From Paraburkholderia eburnea (GTDB lineage Bacteria; Pseudomonadota; Gammaproteobacteria; Burkholderiales; Burkholderiaceae), in NCBI RefSeq assembly GCF_002917095.1, contig NZ_PQGA01000007.1, positions 230,830 through 294,829 of the forward strand: 64,000 nt of DNA, read 5' to 3'. Made by a program: the position numbers and the translations under genes. The notes below the pieces were generated by a model that made no database searches, was not told the DNA's origin, and saw nothing but the letters and a program-made list of their open reading frames with translations. Below, one piece after another: positions 8,094 to 17,065 of the stretch; position 1 is the first letter of the stretch, and each line of letters starts with the position of its first letter.

Positions 8094-9740
8094 ATGCGCA
8101 ACAACCAACCCGTTACCCAGCAGGAATTCGATTACCCTGCTTCGCAAATGCTCGTCTCGGCCACTGATCTCAAGGGCCGTATTCAGTATTGCAATCCCGC
8201 GTTCGTCGCCGTTTCCGGTTTCTCCAAAGATGAGCTGATCGGCCGTGCGCACAACATCATCCGCCATCCCGACATGCCGGCCGAAGCCTTCGCCGACATG
8301 TGGGAGACGATCGGTTCGGGCCGCCCCTGGACCGCGCTCGTGAAGAATCGCCGCAAGTCCGGCGATCACTACTGGGTGCGCGCGAACGTCACGCCCGTGT
8401 CCGAACAGGGCACCGTCGTCGGCTATCTGAGCGTGCGCGTGAAGCCGAGCCGCGAGGAAGTGCGCGAAGCCGAGCAGCTCTACGCGCAGATGCGCGAGGG
8501 CCGTTTGCGCGGCCTGCGCCTGCATCAAGGCGATCTCACGCGCACCGGCGTCATCGGCGCGGCGAAGTCGCTCCTGCGTCTGCCGATCGCCACGCGGATC
8601 GGCATCGGCTATGCGCTCGTGCCCGCCGCGCTCGCGGCCGCCGGCTTCGGTGCGTGGCAGGGTCTGCCGCCCACGCCGTTCTGGTGCGCGTTCGGCGCCG
8701 CCGCCGTGTGCAGCGTGGCGGCCTGGCGTCTGTCCACCCGTCATCTCGGTGCGCCGCTCGAACAGATGTCGGCGGCCTCCACGCGCATGGCCGCAGGCGA
8801 TCTGACCGCGACGCTGGCGATCGCCTCGAAGGACGATCTCGGCGATGTGCTGCAGGCACTCAATCAGTTGCAGGCCAATCTCACGGCCATCGTCTACGAC
8901 GTGCGCTCGCAGATCGACGGCATGCTCGACGCCGCCCACGAAATCTCGACGGGCAATCTCGATCTCTCGCGCCGCACCGAGTTGCAGGCCGCCTCGCTCG
9001 AAGAAACCGCGGCGACGATGGATCAGCTCACCACCACCGTGCAGGCCAACGCCGAAGCCAGCACGCGCGCGCTCGATCTCGCCCGCGAGGCGCAGGACGC
9101 CGCGGCCCAGGGCGGCTCGCTTGCGGGGCGCATGGAGCGCACGATGGCGGGCATCACCGACGCCTCGAAGCGCATCGCGGACATCACCGGCGTGATCGAC
9201 GGCATTGCTTTCCAGACCAATATCCTCGCGCTCAACGCGGCCGTCGAAGCCGCGCGCGCGGGCGAAGCGGGCCGCTCGTTCGCGGTGGTCGCAAGCGAGG
9301 TGCGCATGCTTGCGCAGCGCTGCGCGGCATCGTCGAAGGAAATCAAGCAGGTGGTCGATGCGAGCGTGCACGAGATCGCTCAGGGCACGGAACTGGTCGG
9401 CCACACGACCGCGCAGATGCGTGCCATCGACGAGGCCGTGAGCCGCGTCTCGTCGATCATCGTCGAAGTCGCCAATGCGAGCGGCGAGCAGGCCGAGGGG
9501 ATTCGCCAGGTGAATCAGGCGGTCGCCCATCTGGACAGCGCGACACAGCAGAATGCGGCGCTGGTCGAGCAGGCCGCCGCCACGGCGCAGCGCCTGGCCG
9601 ACCAGGCCGATGTGCTGGACGAGGCCGTGCGCCTCTTCACGGTCGCGGGCACGCAGCAGAACGAGCGCCGTACTCCGGCGCGTCGCCCGGCCAAACCGGC
9701 GCGCAGCCCCCACGCCCACGAGGAGGCCGTCGAGGCCTGA
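8094..9740 (+). CDS. aer: Aer-like PAS-containing methyl-accepting chemotaxis protein
   Basis: This is a chemotaxis signal transducer of 548 residues from the ATG at 8094, which is preceded by AAGGAA; the frame extends 35 codons upstream but those residues look non-coding. Residues about 10-125 form a PAS domain ([41 protein letters not shown]), which in Aer binds FAD and senses redox state. Hydrophobic segments at about 165-215 anchor it without a periplasmic domain, then a HAMP region and the methyl-accepting domain follow, with the invariant hairpin tip [20 protein letters not shown] near residue 370. No C-terminal NWETF-type CheR tether is seen. It is monocistronic: an AT-rich region precedes it and a strong terminator follows. 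The FAD ligand is inferred from the Aer family. Confidence 0.9.
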   Translation: MRNNQPVTQQEFDYPASQMLVSATDLKGRIQYCNPAFVAVSGFSKDELIGRAHNIIRHPDMPAEAFADMWETIGSGRPWTALVKNRRKSGDHYWVRANVTPVSEQGTVVGYLSVRVKPSREEVREAEQLYAQMREGRLRGLRLHQGDLTRTGVIGAAKSLLRLPIATRIGIGYALVPAALAAAGFGAWQGLPPTPFWCAFGAAAVCSVAAWRLSTRHLGAPLEQMSAASTRMAAGDLTATLAIASKDDLGDVLQALNQLQANLTAIVYDVRSQIDGMLDAAHEISTGNLDLSRRTELQAASLEETAATMDQLTTTVQANAEASTRALDLAREAQDAAAQGGSLAGRMERTMAGITDASKRIADITGVIDGIAFQTNILALNAAVEAARAGEAGRSFAVVASEVRMLAQRCAASSKEIKQVVDASVHEIAQGTELVGHTTAQMRAIDEAVSRVSSIIVEVANASGEQAEGIRQVNQAVAHLDSATQQNAALVEQAAATAQRLADQADVLDEAVRLFTVAGTQQNERRTPARRPAKPARSPHAHEEAVEA

Positions 9741-10248
9741 GCAGGCGAAAGCCTGCCGTAAAGCAATTGCGTGCTCCGATTAAGCAGACAGATCGGCATT
9801 TGTCCCATCTCGACAGCAGGCGATCCACCCCGCAATATCCAACCGTTAGCGCCCACCATGTGGGTTGCTGATCCGAGTAACAACGGCGTTTCGACGGCTC
9901 ACCTGGCCTCTACCGGGTGAGCCGTTTTTTCTTGGCGCCGCCGCCACTCGAAGGTGAGGACTTGCGGGAGGTGAATATCGGCGGGGCAAGGCATGGCTGT
10001 ATCCGCGATGCGCGCCGGAACATCATTAAGGATCCTTTGCGTCATGCCCATGACAATGTCTCAGTCAGCGAAACAAGTTCCCCGCACCGTTGCAGGACAC
10101 GCAAAAATGCTCGTGTAAACGCGGAGTCGCGTTAAACTGGCTGGCCGGGTCAGGCGGCGGCGCGCTATGTGCGCCCGCGCTCACAGGACTGAGACGCCGC
10201 GCGGCTGACCCCGTACAATTGGCTCGACCACCTACGAGGACAACATCA
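9741..10248. other. Intergenic region with terminator; otherwise empty
   Basis: This holds the chemoreceptor terminator (9894-9930) and then about 320 bases with no gene I can support. A possible -10-like element (TACAAT, 10214-10219) lies shortly before the next gene. Confidence 0.5.
9894..9930 (+). terminator. Intrinsic terminator after the chemoreceptor gene
   Basis: A perfect 10-bp stem, ACGGCTCACC / GGTGAGCCGT, with a 12-base loop is followed immediately by TTTTTT. It ends the chemoreceptor transcript. Confidence 0.9.
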
Positions 10249-10494
10249 ATGCGCACGACCGGGTCTTCCGGAAACATGACCCTGCTCACCGAGCATGACG
10301 AAGCCACCGGCCGCGAAACGCGTTCGCTGCGCCTCGAATCTTCGGCCGACGGCAAGAGCCTGTTGCTGATTGAAGTCGACGAGCGCAAGCCGGGCATCCA
10401 CCGCGAAGTGCGTTATGAAATCACGCCTGCGGAACTGATCGCGGCCATCCGCGCCCAGGGTGCCGAGCTACCCGGCGAATCGCACACGCGGTAA
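10249..10494 (+). CDS. Small conserved-type hypothetical protein, 81 residues
   Basis: I do not recognise a named family. The ATG at 10249 has AGGA eight bases upstream; an open frame extends further 5' but with unconvincing content. The 81-residue product is soluble and charged, with no signal peptide or membrane helix. The middle (SLRLESSADGKSLLLIEVDE) looks like two beta strands and the C-terminal part (ITPAELIAAIRAQGAEL) an amphipathic helix. Codon use matches the neighbours. It stands alone between the chemoreceptor terminator and the DedA gene, so context gives no function. Confidence 0.7.
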   Translation: MRTTGSSGNMTLLTEHDEATGRETRSLRLESSADGKSLLLIEVDERKPGIHREVRYEITPAELIAAIRAQGAELPGESHTR

Positions 10495-10825
10495 ATCCCG
10501 GTCGCCCCAACCACGCGCCTGCCAGCCGTGCGGGCCGCTTGCGCGAAGGCACCCTCACGGTGTCTTCGCGCGTTCACACGTCTTACTTGCTGCACTGCGT
10601 TGTTCAGCATTTCCCTGGTAGTTTCCTGGTACTTCCTGGCAATGGGCATTTGATGCGCGCCGGCGCTCGCGCGCGTCGATTCCGCATTGGGCGTATGCTC
10701 CCCAACTCACGTCCCCCGGCGCTTGCAGGCTCGCTTGCACGCCTTCGAAATGCGTCCATAATCGTTACGTTACTCTTCCAATTTTTTGCGCCGCCCGTGC
10801 GGCGCCTCTGGCAGGAAGTAAGCCG
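10495..10825. other. Intergenic region upstream of the DedA-rhodanese gene
   Basis: About 330 bases without a gene. A 7-bp hairpin (GCGCCGC / GCGGCGC, 10788-10805) sits just before the ribosome-binding site AGGAAG of the next gene and could modulate its translation. No operator-like palindrome stands out. Confidence 0.45.
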
Positions 10826-11815
10826 ATGCTACATGACCTCATCGCGCAGTACGGCCCTGCGCTCGTGTTCCTCAACGTACTAGCCGGCGCACTGGGCCTA
10901 CCCGTGCCAGCGATGCCCGCGCTCGTGCTGTTCGGTGCCATGGCCGCCATGCACCCGGGTTCGATCGGGCAGCAGGTCGCGCCGGTACTTGGCCTGTCCG
11001 TCGTCGCCATGCTGATCGGTGACAGCGTCTGGTTTCTCGCCGGCCGTCTCTATGGCGGCAACACGCTCAAGACGCTCTGCAAGCTCTCGCTCTCGCGCGA
11101 TACCTGCGTGAAAAAGACCGAGCGCTTTTTCGGCCGCTGGGGCGTGCGCGTCCTCGCCATCGCCAAGTTCGTGCCGGGTCTCTCGCTTGTCTCCGTGCCG
11201 CTGGCGGGCGCGATGGGCACGCCTTATCGCCTCTTCGTGGGCTTCGACGGCATTGGCGCCGCGCTCTGGTCAGGCACCGGTTTGCTGATCGGCGTGCTGT
11301 TCGCGCCGCAGATCGACATGATGCTGGCGGGCGCGAGCCGCCTCGGCCGCTTCGCGGCGGTCGTGGTCGCGGTTTTGCTGCTGCTCTACGCGGCCTACCG
11401 CTGGCAGCGCCGCCGCCAGCTCATCAAGAAGCTCGCGAACGCGCGCATCACCGTGGACGATCTCTACCGCGCGATGGCCAACAAGCCGCCGCCCGTGGTG
11501 TTCGATATCCGCTCGGAAGAAAAGCGCAAGCTCGATCCGTACATCATTCCGGGCGCGCTCTTTGCCGACGAGCGCAAGCTCGACGAGATCCTCTCGAAGT
11601 ATCCGCTCGAACAAAAGCTCGTGATCTACTGCTCGTGCCCCAATGAAATTTCCGCGGCCTGGATGGCGAAGAAGCTTGCCGAGGCCGGATTCATCGACGT
11701 GGTGCCGCTGCTCGGCGGCCTGGACGCCTGGCGCGATTCCGGGCGCGCGCTCGAATCGCTGGTGCTGACACAGCATCCCGAAGTGTCCGTCAACATCACG
11801 CCGAAAGCTGTCTGA
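10826..11815 (+). CDS. DedA-family membrane protein fused to a rhodanese domain
   Basis: This 329-residue fusion has a DedA/SNARE-associated domain at residues 1-195 (membrane segments around LVFLNVLAGALGLPVPAMPA and FVPGLSLVSVPLAGAMGTPYR, the latter holding the conserved G-x3-P/R motif) and a cytoplasmic rhodanese domain at about 215-320. The rhodanese active-site loop is IYCSCPNE, with the catalytic Cys retained. DedA proteins are phospholipid flippases or proton-linked transporters; rhodanese domains bind or transfer sulfane sulfur. A role in redox or sulfur sensing at the membrane is inferred. It is followed 57 bases on by a cNMP-binding/thioredoxin-reductase-like fusion, which suggests a joint redox function. 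The ATG is supported by AGGAAG upstream. Confidence 0.9.
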   Translation: MLHDLIAQYGPALVFLNVLAGALGLPVPAMPALVLFGAMAAMHPGSIGQQVAPVLGLSVVAMLIGDSVWFLAGRLYGGNTLKTLCKLSLSRDTCVKKTERFFGRWGVRVLAIAKFVPGLSLVSVPLAGAMGTPYRLFVGFDGIGAALWSGTGLLIGVLFAPQIDMMLAGASRLGRFAAVVVAVLLLLYAAYRWQRRRQLIKKLANARITVDDLYRAMANKPPPVVFDIRSEEKRKLDPYIIPGALFADERKLDEILSKYPLEQKLVIYCSCPNEISAAWMAKKLAEAGFIDVVPLLGGLDAWRDSGRALESLVLTQHPEVSVNITPKAV

Positions 11816-11872
11816 TTCCGCGCGGCAGCCGGGCCGCATTCCGGCTGCCGCGCGCATGAGGAGAATCGCCTG

Positions 11873-13651
11873 ATGGGCTCCATTGCTACTGAGCCGCCTC
11901 GCTACGAGGCCTCGCAGTCCACGTCTTCCGCGTCTTTTTCCGATACACAGCCGCAGCCCGCCGAAGCGCCGTTTTCGACGCTTTCCACGCGGCGGCACCA
12001 GATGTTCCCCGAACTCACCGATGACGAGATCGCGCGGCTCGCGCGTTTCGGCGAGCGGCGGCATTGGGAGCCGGGCGAACTGCTGTTCCACACCGGCGAC
12101 ACCGGCCCCGGCATGTTCGTGCTGCTCGCGGGCTCCGTGAAGGTGTTCCAGCGCGACGGCCTGGGCCGCGAGCGCCTGATCGTCGAGCATGGGCGCGGTC
12201 ATTTCCTCGCCGAAGTCGGCCAGCTTTCGGGCGGCCCGGCGCTGGTCGACGGCCTCGCGCTCGAACCCGTCGACGCCATTCTGATTCCGCCTGAAAAGCT
12301 GCGCGCGGCCATCGTCGCCGAAGCGGAACTCGGCGAGCGCATCGTGCGCGCGCTGATCCTGCGCCGCGTCTCGCTGATCGAAAAAGGCGCGGGCGGCCCG
12401 ATCCTCGTCGGCAAGCACAACGATCCCGCGCTGCTCTCGCTGCAAGGCTTTCTCACACGCAACGGCCATCCGTATTCGGTGCTCGACGAGCGCGATGCAA
12501 GCTGCATGGTCAGCGTGGTCGAGCGCTTCGCGGCGCGCTGCGAAGACCTGCCGCTCGTGATCTGCCCCGACGGCACCGTGCTGCGCCATCCGTCGGCGCC
12601 GGAACTCGCCACATGCCTGGGTCTGCTGCCCGAACTCAACGGCGAGCGCGTCTATGACGTGGCGGTCGTGGGCGCGGGTCCGGCGGGACTCGCAACCGCC
12701 GTCTATGCGGCCTCGGAAGGCTTGTCGGTGATCGTGCTCGACTCGCGCGCGCCGGGTGGCCAGGCGGGCGCCAGCTCGCGCATCGAAAACTATCTGGGCT
12801 TTCCGACCGGCATCTCCGGCCAGGCGCTCGCGGGCCGCGCCTTCGTGCAGGCGCAGAAGTTCGGCGCGCATGTGGCGATTCCGGTCGCGGTGAAAAAACT
12901 CCATTGCAACGAGCATCCACGCCGCCTCGAAACCTGTAGCGGCGACGTGCGCGCACACACCGTCGTGATCGCGAGCGGCGCGATCTATCGGCGCCCCAGC
13001 ATCGCCGGGCTCGATCGCTATACGGGACGCGGCGTCTATTACTGGGCCTCGCCGGTCGAGGCGAAGCTCTGCAAGCACGAAAACGTGGTGCTGGTGGGCG
13101 GCGGCAATTCGGCGGGCCAGGCGATCGTCTATCTGTCGACCCAGGCGCGCCAGATCGACGTGCTGATCCGCAAGGCCGGTTTCGAATCGACGATGTCGCG
13201 TTATCTGATCGACCGCATTGCCTCGCTGCCGAATGTGAACGTGCATCCGCGCAGCGAAATCCTCGGCCTCGACGAGGACGAAACCGGGCTGGCCGCGATC
13301 CGGCTGAAAGCGCCGTGCCCCGAAGGCGTCGATCATTTCGACGCGCGCCATCTGTTCCTCTTCACGGGCGCGGACCCCAACACGGGCTGGCTGCGCGAAT
13401 GCGGCGTGGCGCTCGATGCGAACGGCTTCGTGCTCACGGGCGCCAACGATGCGTCGTGCAGCCTCGCCACGTCGGTCGAAGGCGTCTATGCGATCGGCGA
13501 TGCGCGCGCGGGTTCGACCAAGCGCGTCGCGGCGGCGGTGGGCGAAGGTGCGGCCGTGGTCGCGCAAATCCATCAATTGCTGGGCGCAATGCCCTCTGCC
13601 GCCGCGCAGGCCGTGACGCCAGTGGCCGCGATGGCGGGCCTGCATGCGTGA
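11873..13651 (+). CDS. cNMP-binding domain fused to thioredoxin-reductase-like flavoprotein lacking CxxC
   Basis: This 592-residue cytoplasmic protein has a cyclic-nucleotide-binding/CRP-like domain at roughly 45-165 (PGELLFHTGDTGPGMFVLLAGSV), a degenerate thioredoxin-like linker at about 180-255, and a pyridine-nucleotide disulfide reductase core with FAD motif VVGAGPAGLATAVYAASEG near 265 and NAD(P)H motif VVLVGGGNSAGQA near 405. The catalytic CxxC pair of thioredoxin reductase, normally just before the NAD motif, is replaced by YYWASPVEAKLCKHEN, so it cannot be a classical thioredoxin reductase. The closing FAD block (GVYAIGDARAGSTKRVAAAVGEGA) is intact. GAGGAGA precedes the ATG. Its stop overlaps the start of the YcaQ gene by eight bases. 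Substrate is unknown. Confidence 0.88.
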   Translation: MGSIATEPPRYEASQSTSSASFSDTQPQPAEAPFSTLSTRRHQMFPELTDDEIARLARFGERRHWEPGELLFHTGDTGPGMFVLLAGSVKVFQRDGLGRERLIVEHGRGHFLAEVGQLSGGPALVDGLALEPVDAILIPPEKLRAAIVAEAELGERIVRALILRRVSLIEKGAGGPILVGKHNDPALLSLQGFLTRNGHPYSVLDERDASCMVSVVERFAARCEDLPLVICPDGTVLRHPSAPELATCLGLLPELNGERVYDVAVVGAGPAGLATAVYAASEGLSVIVLDSRAPGGQAGASSRIENYLGFPTGISGQALAGRAFVQAQKFGAHVAIPVAVKKLHCNEHPRRLETCSGDVRAHTVVIASGAIYRRPSIAGLDRYTGRGVYYWASPVEAKLCKHENVVLVGGGNSAGQAIVYLSTQARQIDVLIRKAGFESTMSRYLIDRIASLPNVNVHPRSEILGLDEDETGLAAIRLKAPCPEGVDHFDARHLFLFTGADPNTGWLRECGVALDANGFVLTGANDASCSLATSVEGVYAIGDARAGSTKRVAAAVGEGAAVVAQIHQLLGAMPSAAAQAVTPVAAMAGLHA

Positions 13652-14930
13652 CGACGCGGCGTTCGAAGCTGACGCCGAGCCGGCTTCACCCGGCGACGCC
13701 GCACGCCTGACGCTGCCGCTCGCGGCGGCGCGCACGCTGCATCTGGCCGCACAAGGCCTGCTCGCGCCGCCGCGCCGCAAGGCCACACCCGACGACGTGC
13801 TGGCCGCGATCCGCCGCATGGCGCAACTGCAGATCGACACCATCCATGTGGTCGCGCGCAGTCCTTATTTCGTGCTGTTCAGCCGCGTGGGCGCGTACGA
13901 CATGCGCTGGCTCGACGCGCATCTCGCCGCTGGGCGTCTGTTCGAATACTGGTCGCATGAAGCCTGTTTCGTGCCGATCGAGGACTATGGGCTGTTGCGC
14001 CATCGCATGTTGGACCCGTCGGGCATGGGCTGGAAATACGCCGCCGACTGGCACGCGAAGCATCGCCGCGAAATCGACGCGCTACTCGAACGCATCCGTG
14101 CGAGCGGCCCGGTGCGCTCCGCCGATTTCGCGCGCGCCGAAGGCGACAAGGGCAGCGGCTGGTGGGACTGGAAGCCGGAGAAGCGTCACCTCGAAGTGCT
14201 GTTCGCGACCGGCGCGCTGATGGTCGCGGAACGGCGCAATTTCCAGCGCGTCTACGACGTGGCCGAGCGCGTGCTGCCTCACTGGCGCGATGCGCGCGAT
14301 CTGCCCTCGCGCGCCGACGCCGAACGCGCGCTGCTGCTGCGCACCGCCCAGGCATTGGGCGTGCTGCGCGCCGATTGGGCCGCCGACTACTACCGCCTGC
14401 CGCGCCGCCCGTATGTCGAAGCGCTGCACGCCCTCGCCGATGCGGGCGAGCTCGTGCCCGTGCGCGTGGAGGGCTGGAAACCCGATGCGTTCGTGCATCG
14501 CGATCACGCGCCGCTCATCGACGCCGCCGCGAACGGCACGCTGTCATCGACCGTCACGACACTGCTCTCGCCGTTTGATCCGGTCGTGTGGGACCGCAAG
14601 CGTGCGGTGGCGCTGTTCGGTTTCGACTATGCGATCGAATGCTACGTGCCCGCGCACAAGCGCAAATACGGTTACTTCGTACTGCCGATATTGAGCCGCG
14701 GGAAATTGATCGGGCGCGCCGACGCGAAAGCGCATCGCGCCCAGCAGGTATTCGAAGTGAAGTCGCTCCATCTGGAGCCGGGTGTGCGCGTGAGCGGGCG
14801 GCTCGTCAGCGATCTGCGGCGCGCACTGCAACGTTGCGCCGACTGGCATGGAACGCCGGAATTGCGCATCGGCGCGGCGCCGGACGGACTGGCCGAAGCC
14901 TTGCTCGCGCAGGCGCCAGGCGATGCCTGA
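13644..14930 (+). CDS. ycaQ: YcaQ/AlkX-family DNA glycosylase (winged-helix)
   Basis: This 428-residue protein belongs to the HTH_42 winged-helix glycosylases, which unhook DNA interstrand crosslinks and remove bulky alkylpurines. The catalytic Q-phi-D motif is visible as Q63-I-D65 (MAQLQIDTIHVVARS). A further conserved block is WSHEACFVPIEDYGLLRHRM. Later residues (STVTTLLSPFDPVVWDRKRA, then FGFDYAIECYVPAHKRKYGYFVLPIL) match the family's C-terminal half. Length is usual. It begins inside the end of the flavoprotein gene, so the two are co-transcribed, though no functional link is obvious. The Q-phi-D form marks it as YcaQ-like rather than AlkZ-like (Q-phi-Q). Confidence 0.88.
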   Translation: MRDDAAFEADAEPASPGDAARLTLPLAAARTLHLAAQGLLAPPRRKATPDDVLAAIRRMAQLQIDTIHVVARSPYFVLFSRVGAYDMRWLDAHLAAGRLFEYWSHEACFVPIEDYGLLRHRMLDPSGMGWKYAADWHAKHRREIDALLERIRASGPVRSADFARAEGDKGSGWWDWKPEKRHLEVLFATGALMVAERRNFQRVYDVAERVLPHWRDARDLPSRADAERALLLRTAQALGVLRADWAADYYRLPRRPYVEALHALADAGELVPVRVEGWKPDAFVHRDHAPLIDAAANGTLSSTVTTLLSPFDPVVWDRKRAVALFGFDYAIECYVPAHKRKYGYFVLPILSRGKLIGRADAKAHRAQQVFEVKSLHLEPGVRVSGRLVSDLRRALQRCADWHGTPELRIGAAPDGLAEALLAQAPGDA

Positions 14931-14964
14931 GACGCATCGCCTGCGCACACGCGCCTTCGTGAGG

Positions 14965-15240
14965 TTAGCGTTCCAGCTTCACGCGCAGTTCGCGCGCCGC
15001 TTCGAGCAGACCTTCATAGCCGGAGCGTGCGTGTTCGGGCAGGTCGGGGTCGCCCACCAGCGCACCCAGCGTTTCGATCAGGCTGAAGACGAGGCCCCTG
15101 GCCGCGCCCGCCGCGATGCTGCCGCTTTTCACGCCTTCGTCCACGTGCGAGAACGCGGCGTTCAGATTGTCCAGATCGGTTTGAGGCGCATTGGCGCCCG
15201 GCGCTTGAGCGTCATGCTTTGGCGTGTCGTCGCTCGTCAT
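14965..15240 (-). CDS. Hypothetical protein, 91 residues
   Basis: I do not recognise a named family. The start chosen (MTSDDTPKH) is preceded on the minus strand by AAGGGGAA at good spacing; the frame stays open 27 codons further upstream. The product is an acidic, soluble, mostly helical 91-residue protein, with a disordered N-terminus (about 30 residues) and a helix-rich remainder (GAARGLVFSLIETLGALVGD, HARSGYEGLLEAARELRVKL). It is convergent with ycaQ. The intergenic region behind its start carries three copies of the CTCACC-type motif described separately. Confidence 0.75.
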   Translation of the reverse strand: MTSDDTPKHDAQAPGANAPQTDLDNLNAAFSHVDEGVKSGSIAAGAARGLVFSLIETLGALVGDPDLPEHARSGYEGLLEAARELRVKLER

Positions 15241-15333
15241 GATGAATCGTTTCCCCTTGCAATGGCTTCGTAGAAAGAATCCCGCAGTACTGTTATATAC
15301 CCATCGCAGGCAGCCGTGCAATGGCGCCCGCCA

Positions 15334-15354
15334 CTCCCGAATCTTCTCACCTTT
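15334..15354 (+). repeat. Dispersed CTCACC motif, copy 1
   Basis: Full match to CTCCYGNANNNNCTCACC followed by TTT. It lies 94 bases upstream of the start of the minus-strand hypothetical gene. Confidence 0.75.
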
Positions 15355-15511
15355 GCGCGTGAAGCGTCGGCTTGCCCGCTACGACCGCTTGATTCCGTTG
15401 ATGCCGACGAAGAATAAAAAGCCTGAAAAACAGGTGCTTTTATCGGTTTACGCAAATGACACCGGCATGACAGGGAGGTTGCCGAACTGGTTTCGCGACA
15501 CATTTCCAGCG

Positions 15512-15532
15512 CTCCCGCAAATACTCACCATT
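15512..15532 (+). repeat. Dispersed CTCACC motif, copy 2
   Basis: Full match to the core, with C at the variable seventh base and ATT after CTCACC. It is 178 bases after copy 1. Confidence 0.75.
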
Positions 15533-15700
15533 GAGCCGTGAACGCACGTTTGCACGCGCATACGGCAAACGCCACGCCTCCGGGAAGAACACCTACGGAT
15601 TCACTTTAGTGCTTGTTTTACGGTGCATTTCTTCATTTCAGGCTCACCGCCGCGTCCGCGTAAAAACCTGAAGGTGCGCGCTTTTCGCCAGTACGCCTCA

Positions 15701-15721
15701 CTCCCGAAAACACTCACCTTT
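15701..15721 (+). repeat. Dispersed CTCACC motif, copy 3
   Basis: Full match (CTCCCGAAAA + CA + CTCACC + TTT), the commonest form. It lies 76 bases before the methyltransferase ATG. Confidence 0.78.
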
Positions 15722-15796
15722 GTCCTTCTTGACGCCGCCGCGCCGCATCTCCAGACTGTGCGAGTTCCCTTTTTCGCCCAACGCCCCACACGCGCC

Positions 15797-16597
15797 ATGA
15801 GCCAGATCACGCCTTTCGTCGCCGACCGTTTCCACCACGCCGCGCCCCATTACCTCATCGGCCGCCCCGCCTACTCGCCCGCGCTGATTCGCCGCGTCGC
15901 GCAGCGCGTGGGTCTGGACGGGACGCAACGCCTGCTCGACCTAGGCTGCGGTCCGGGCCAGCTTTCCCTTGCATTCGCAAGCTGGGTGGCCGGCGCCACG
16001 GCCATCGACCCCGAACCCGCCATGCTCGAAGTCGCCGCGCAGCTGGGCGCGGGCATCGCGCCCAATATCGAGTATCGCCAGGGAAGTTCGTACGACCTCT
16101 CACCCGATCTGGGCACGTTTCATCTCGCCGTCATTGGCCGCGCGTTTCACTGGATGGACCGCGTGGATACGCTCGCGCGGCTCGATACGATCCTCGCCCA
16201 GCGCGGCGCCGTCGCCCTTTTCAACACCGAGCAGCTCGACGATCCGCAGCGCCCCTGGGCCGCGCAATATCGCAACCTGCTCGATAGCTACGCCAACACC
16301 GATGCCACGCGCGCGCTGCGCCGCTCCGCGCAATGGGAAAGCCATACCGACGTGCTGGCGCGCTCGTCGTTCAGCGCCATCGAGCGCATTTCGGTGATCG
16401 AATACCGGCGCGTGAGCGCGGAGCAACTCAAGGCGCGTCCGCTGTCGATGTCGAGTCTCGCGCGCGCGCGGCTGGGCGATCGGCTCGATACGCTGCTCGC
16501 GGAAATTGACGCGATCGTCGCCGCTCACGGCAACGACGGCTGGCTCGTCGAGCGCATCGAATCGACCGTGACACTGGGCTTGCGCGAGGCGCGCTGA
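15797..16597 (+). CDS. Class I SAM-dependent methyltransferase
   Basis: This 266-residue Rossmann-fold methyltransferase has SAM motif I at LLDLGCGPGQLSLAFASWV (about residues 43-60), an acidic post-motif in TAIDPEPAMLEVA, and a FHLAVIGRAFHWMDRVDTL block typical of the methyltransferase-11 family. Substrate is unknown; relatives act on small molecules and lipids. The ATG at 15797 was chosen because the 58 upstream codons in frame contain a copy of the intergenic CTCACC motif and do not resemble protein. No ribosome site is clear before it. It is followed 69 bases later by a small thioredoxin gene. Confidence 0.85.
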   Translation: MSQITPFVADRFHHAAPHYLIGRPAYSPALIRRVAQRVGLDGTQRLLDLGCGPGQLSLAFASWVAGATAIDPEPAMLEVAAQLGAGIAPNIEYRQGSSYDLSPDLGTFHLAVIGRAFHWMDRVDTLARLDTILAQRGAVALFNTEQLDDPQRPWAAQYRNLLDSYANTDATRALRRSAQWESHTDVLARSSFSAIERISVIEYRRVSAEQLKARPLSMSSLARARLGDRLDTLLAEIDAIVAAHGNDGWLVERIESTVTLGLREAR

Positions 16598-16666
16598 AGC
16601 CACGTCAAGCGCGTTCGGGCCGCCTGGGTTATCGTATGACGATGCCCTGACACGAAAGGAATCGCG

Positions 16667-16978
16667 ATGAGCTATGCCACCCGAGCCCCGGCCCGCAAGG
16701 AGATCGACGCGCTGCAAGGCCATGCCGTGCTGGAATTCGGCACCGACTGGTGCGGCTACTGCCAGGGCGCGCAGCCGCTGATCGGCGACGCGTTCGCCAG
16801 GCATCCCGACGTGCGCCGCATTCAGGTGGAAGACGGCCCAGGCCGCGCGCTCGGCCGCTCGTTTCGCGTGAAGCTTTGGCCCACGCTTATTTTTCTGCGC
16901 AACGGCGCGGAAGTCGCGCGTATCGTACGGCCCACCTCGGCCAGCGAATTCGACAGCGCCTTCAACGCTCTCGCCTGA
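16667..16978 (+). CDS. Small thioredoxin-family protein
   Basis: This 103-residue single-domain thioredoxin fold has the active site WCGYC (in FGTDWCGYCQGAQPLIG, about residues 26-32) and the cis-proline in KLWPTLIFLRNG. The active site is CGYC rather than the CGPC of general thioredoxins, so its redox potential and partners probably differ. It has no signal peptide, so it should work in the cytoplasm. GAAAGGAA lies eight bases before the ATG. A copy of the CTCACC motif begins 12 bases after its stop. Confidence 0.9.
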   Translation: MSYATRAPARKEIDALQGHAVLEFGTDWCGYCQGAQPLIGDAFARHPDVRRIQVEDGPGRALGRSFRVKLWPTLIFLRNGAEVARIVRPTSASEFDSAFNALA

Positions 16979-16989
16979 ACGCGGGCACG

Positions 16990-17010
16990 CTCCCGTAAAT
17001 CCTCACCTTT
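16990..17010 (+). repeat. Dispersed CTCACC motif, copy 4
   Basis: Full match with T at the variable seventh base. It lies immediately 3' of the thioredoxin gene and between two convergent genes (hpaR ends at 17066). Confidence 0.75.
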
Positions 17011-17065
17011 CGCCGGTTCAGGCCGCCGCCTCGCGCGGCGTGCGCTCATGTGCGCTCATGCGCAT

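Larger units (their letters stand above)
15241..15796. other. Intergenic region with three copies of the dispersed CTCACC motif
   Basis: This 556-base divergent gap separates a small hypothetical gene and a methyltransferase. It contains motif copies at 15334, 15512 and 15701, all in plus orientation, and a degenerate one near 15578. No gene is supported; the methyltransferase frame stays open back to 15623 but the recognisable protein begins at 15797. Confidence 0.6.

Noticed and set aside
10788..10805. Hairpin as a terminator
   Set aside because: The T-run precedes the stem on the plus strand and no T-run follows on either strand; it sits at the ribosome site of the next gene.
11270..13843. 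An 857-codon open frame on the minus strand
   Set aside because: It lies antisense to the DedA and flavoprotein genes, has Arg/His/Ala-rich composition typical of a shadow frame in high-GC DNA, and contains no recognisable domain.
15578..15598. Further copy of the CTCACC motif (CTCCGGGAAG...CACCTACGG)
   Set aside because: CTCACC is not preserved, so it was left out of the count; it may be a decayed copy.
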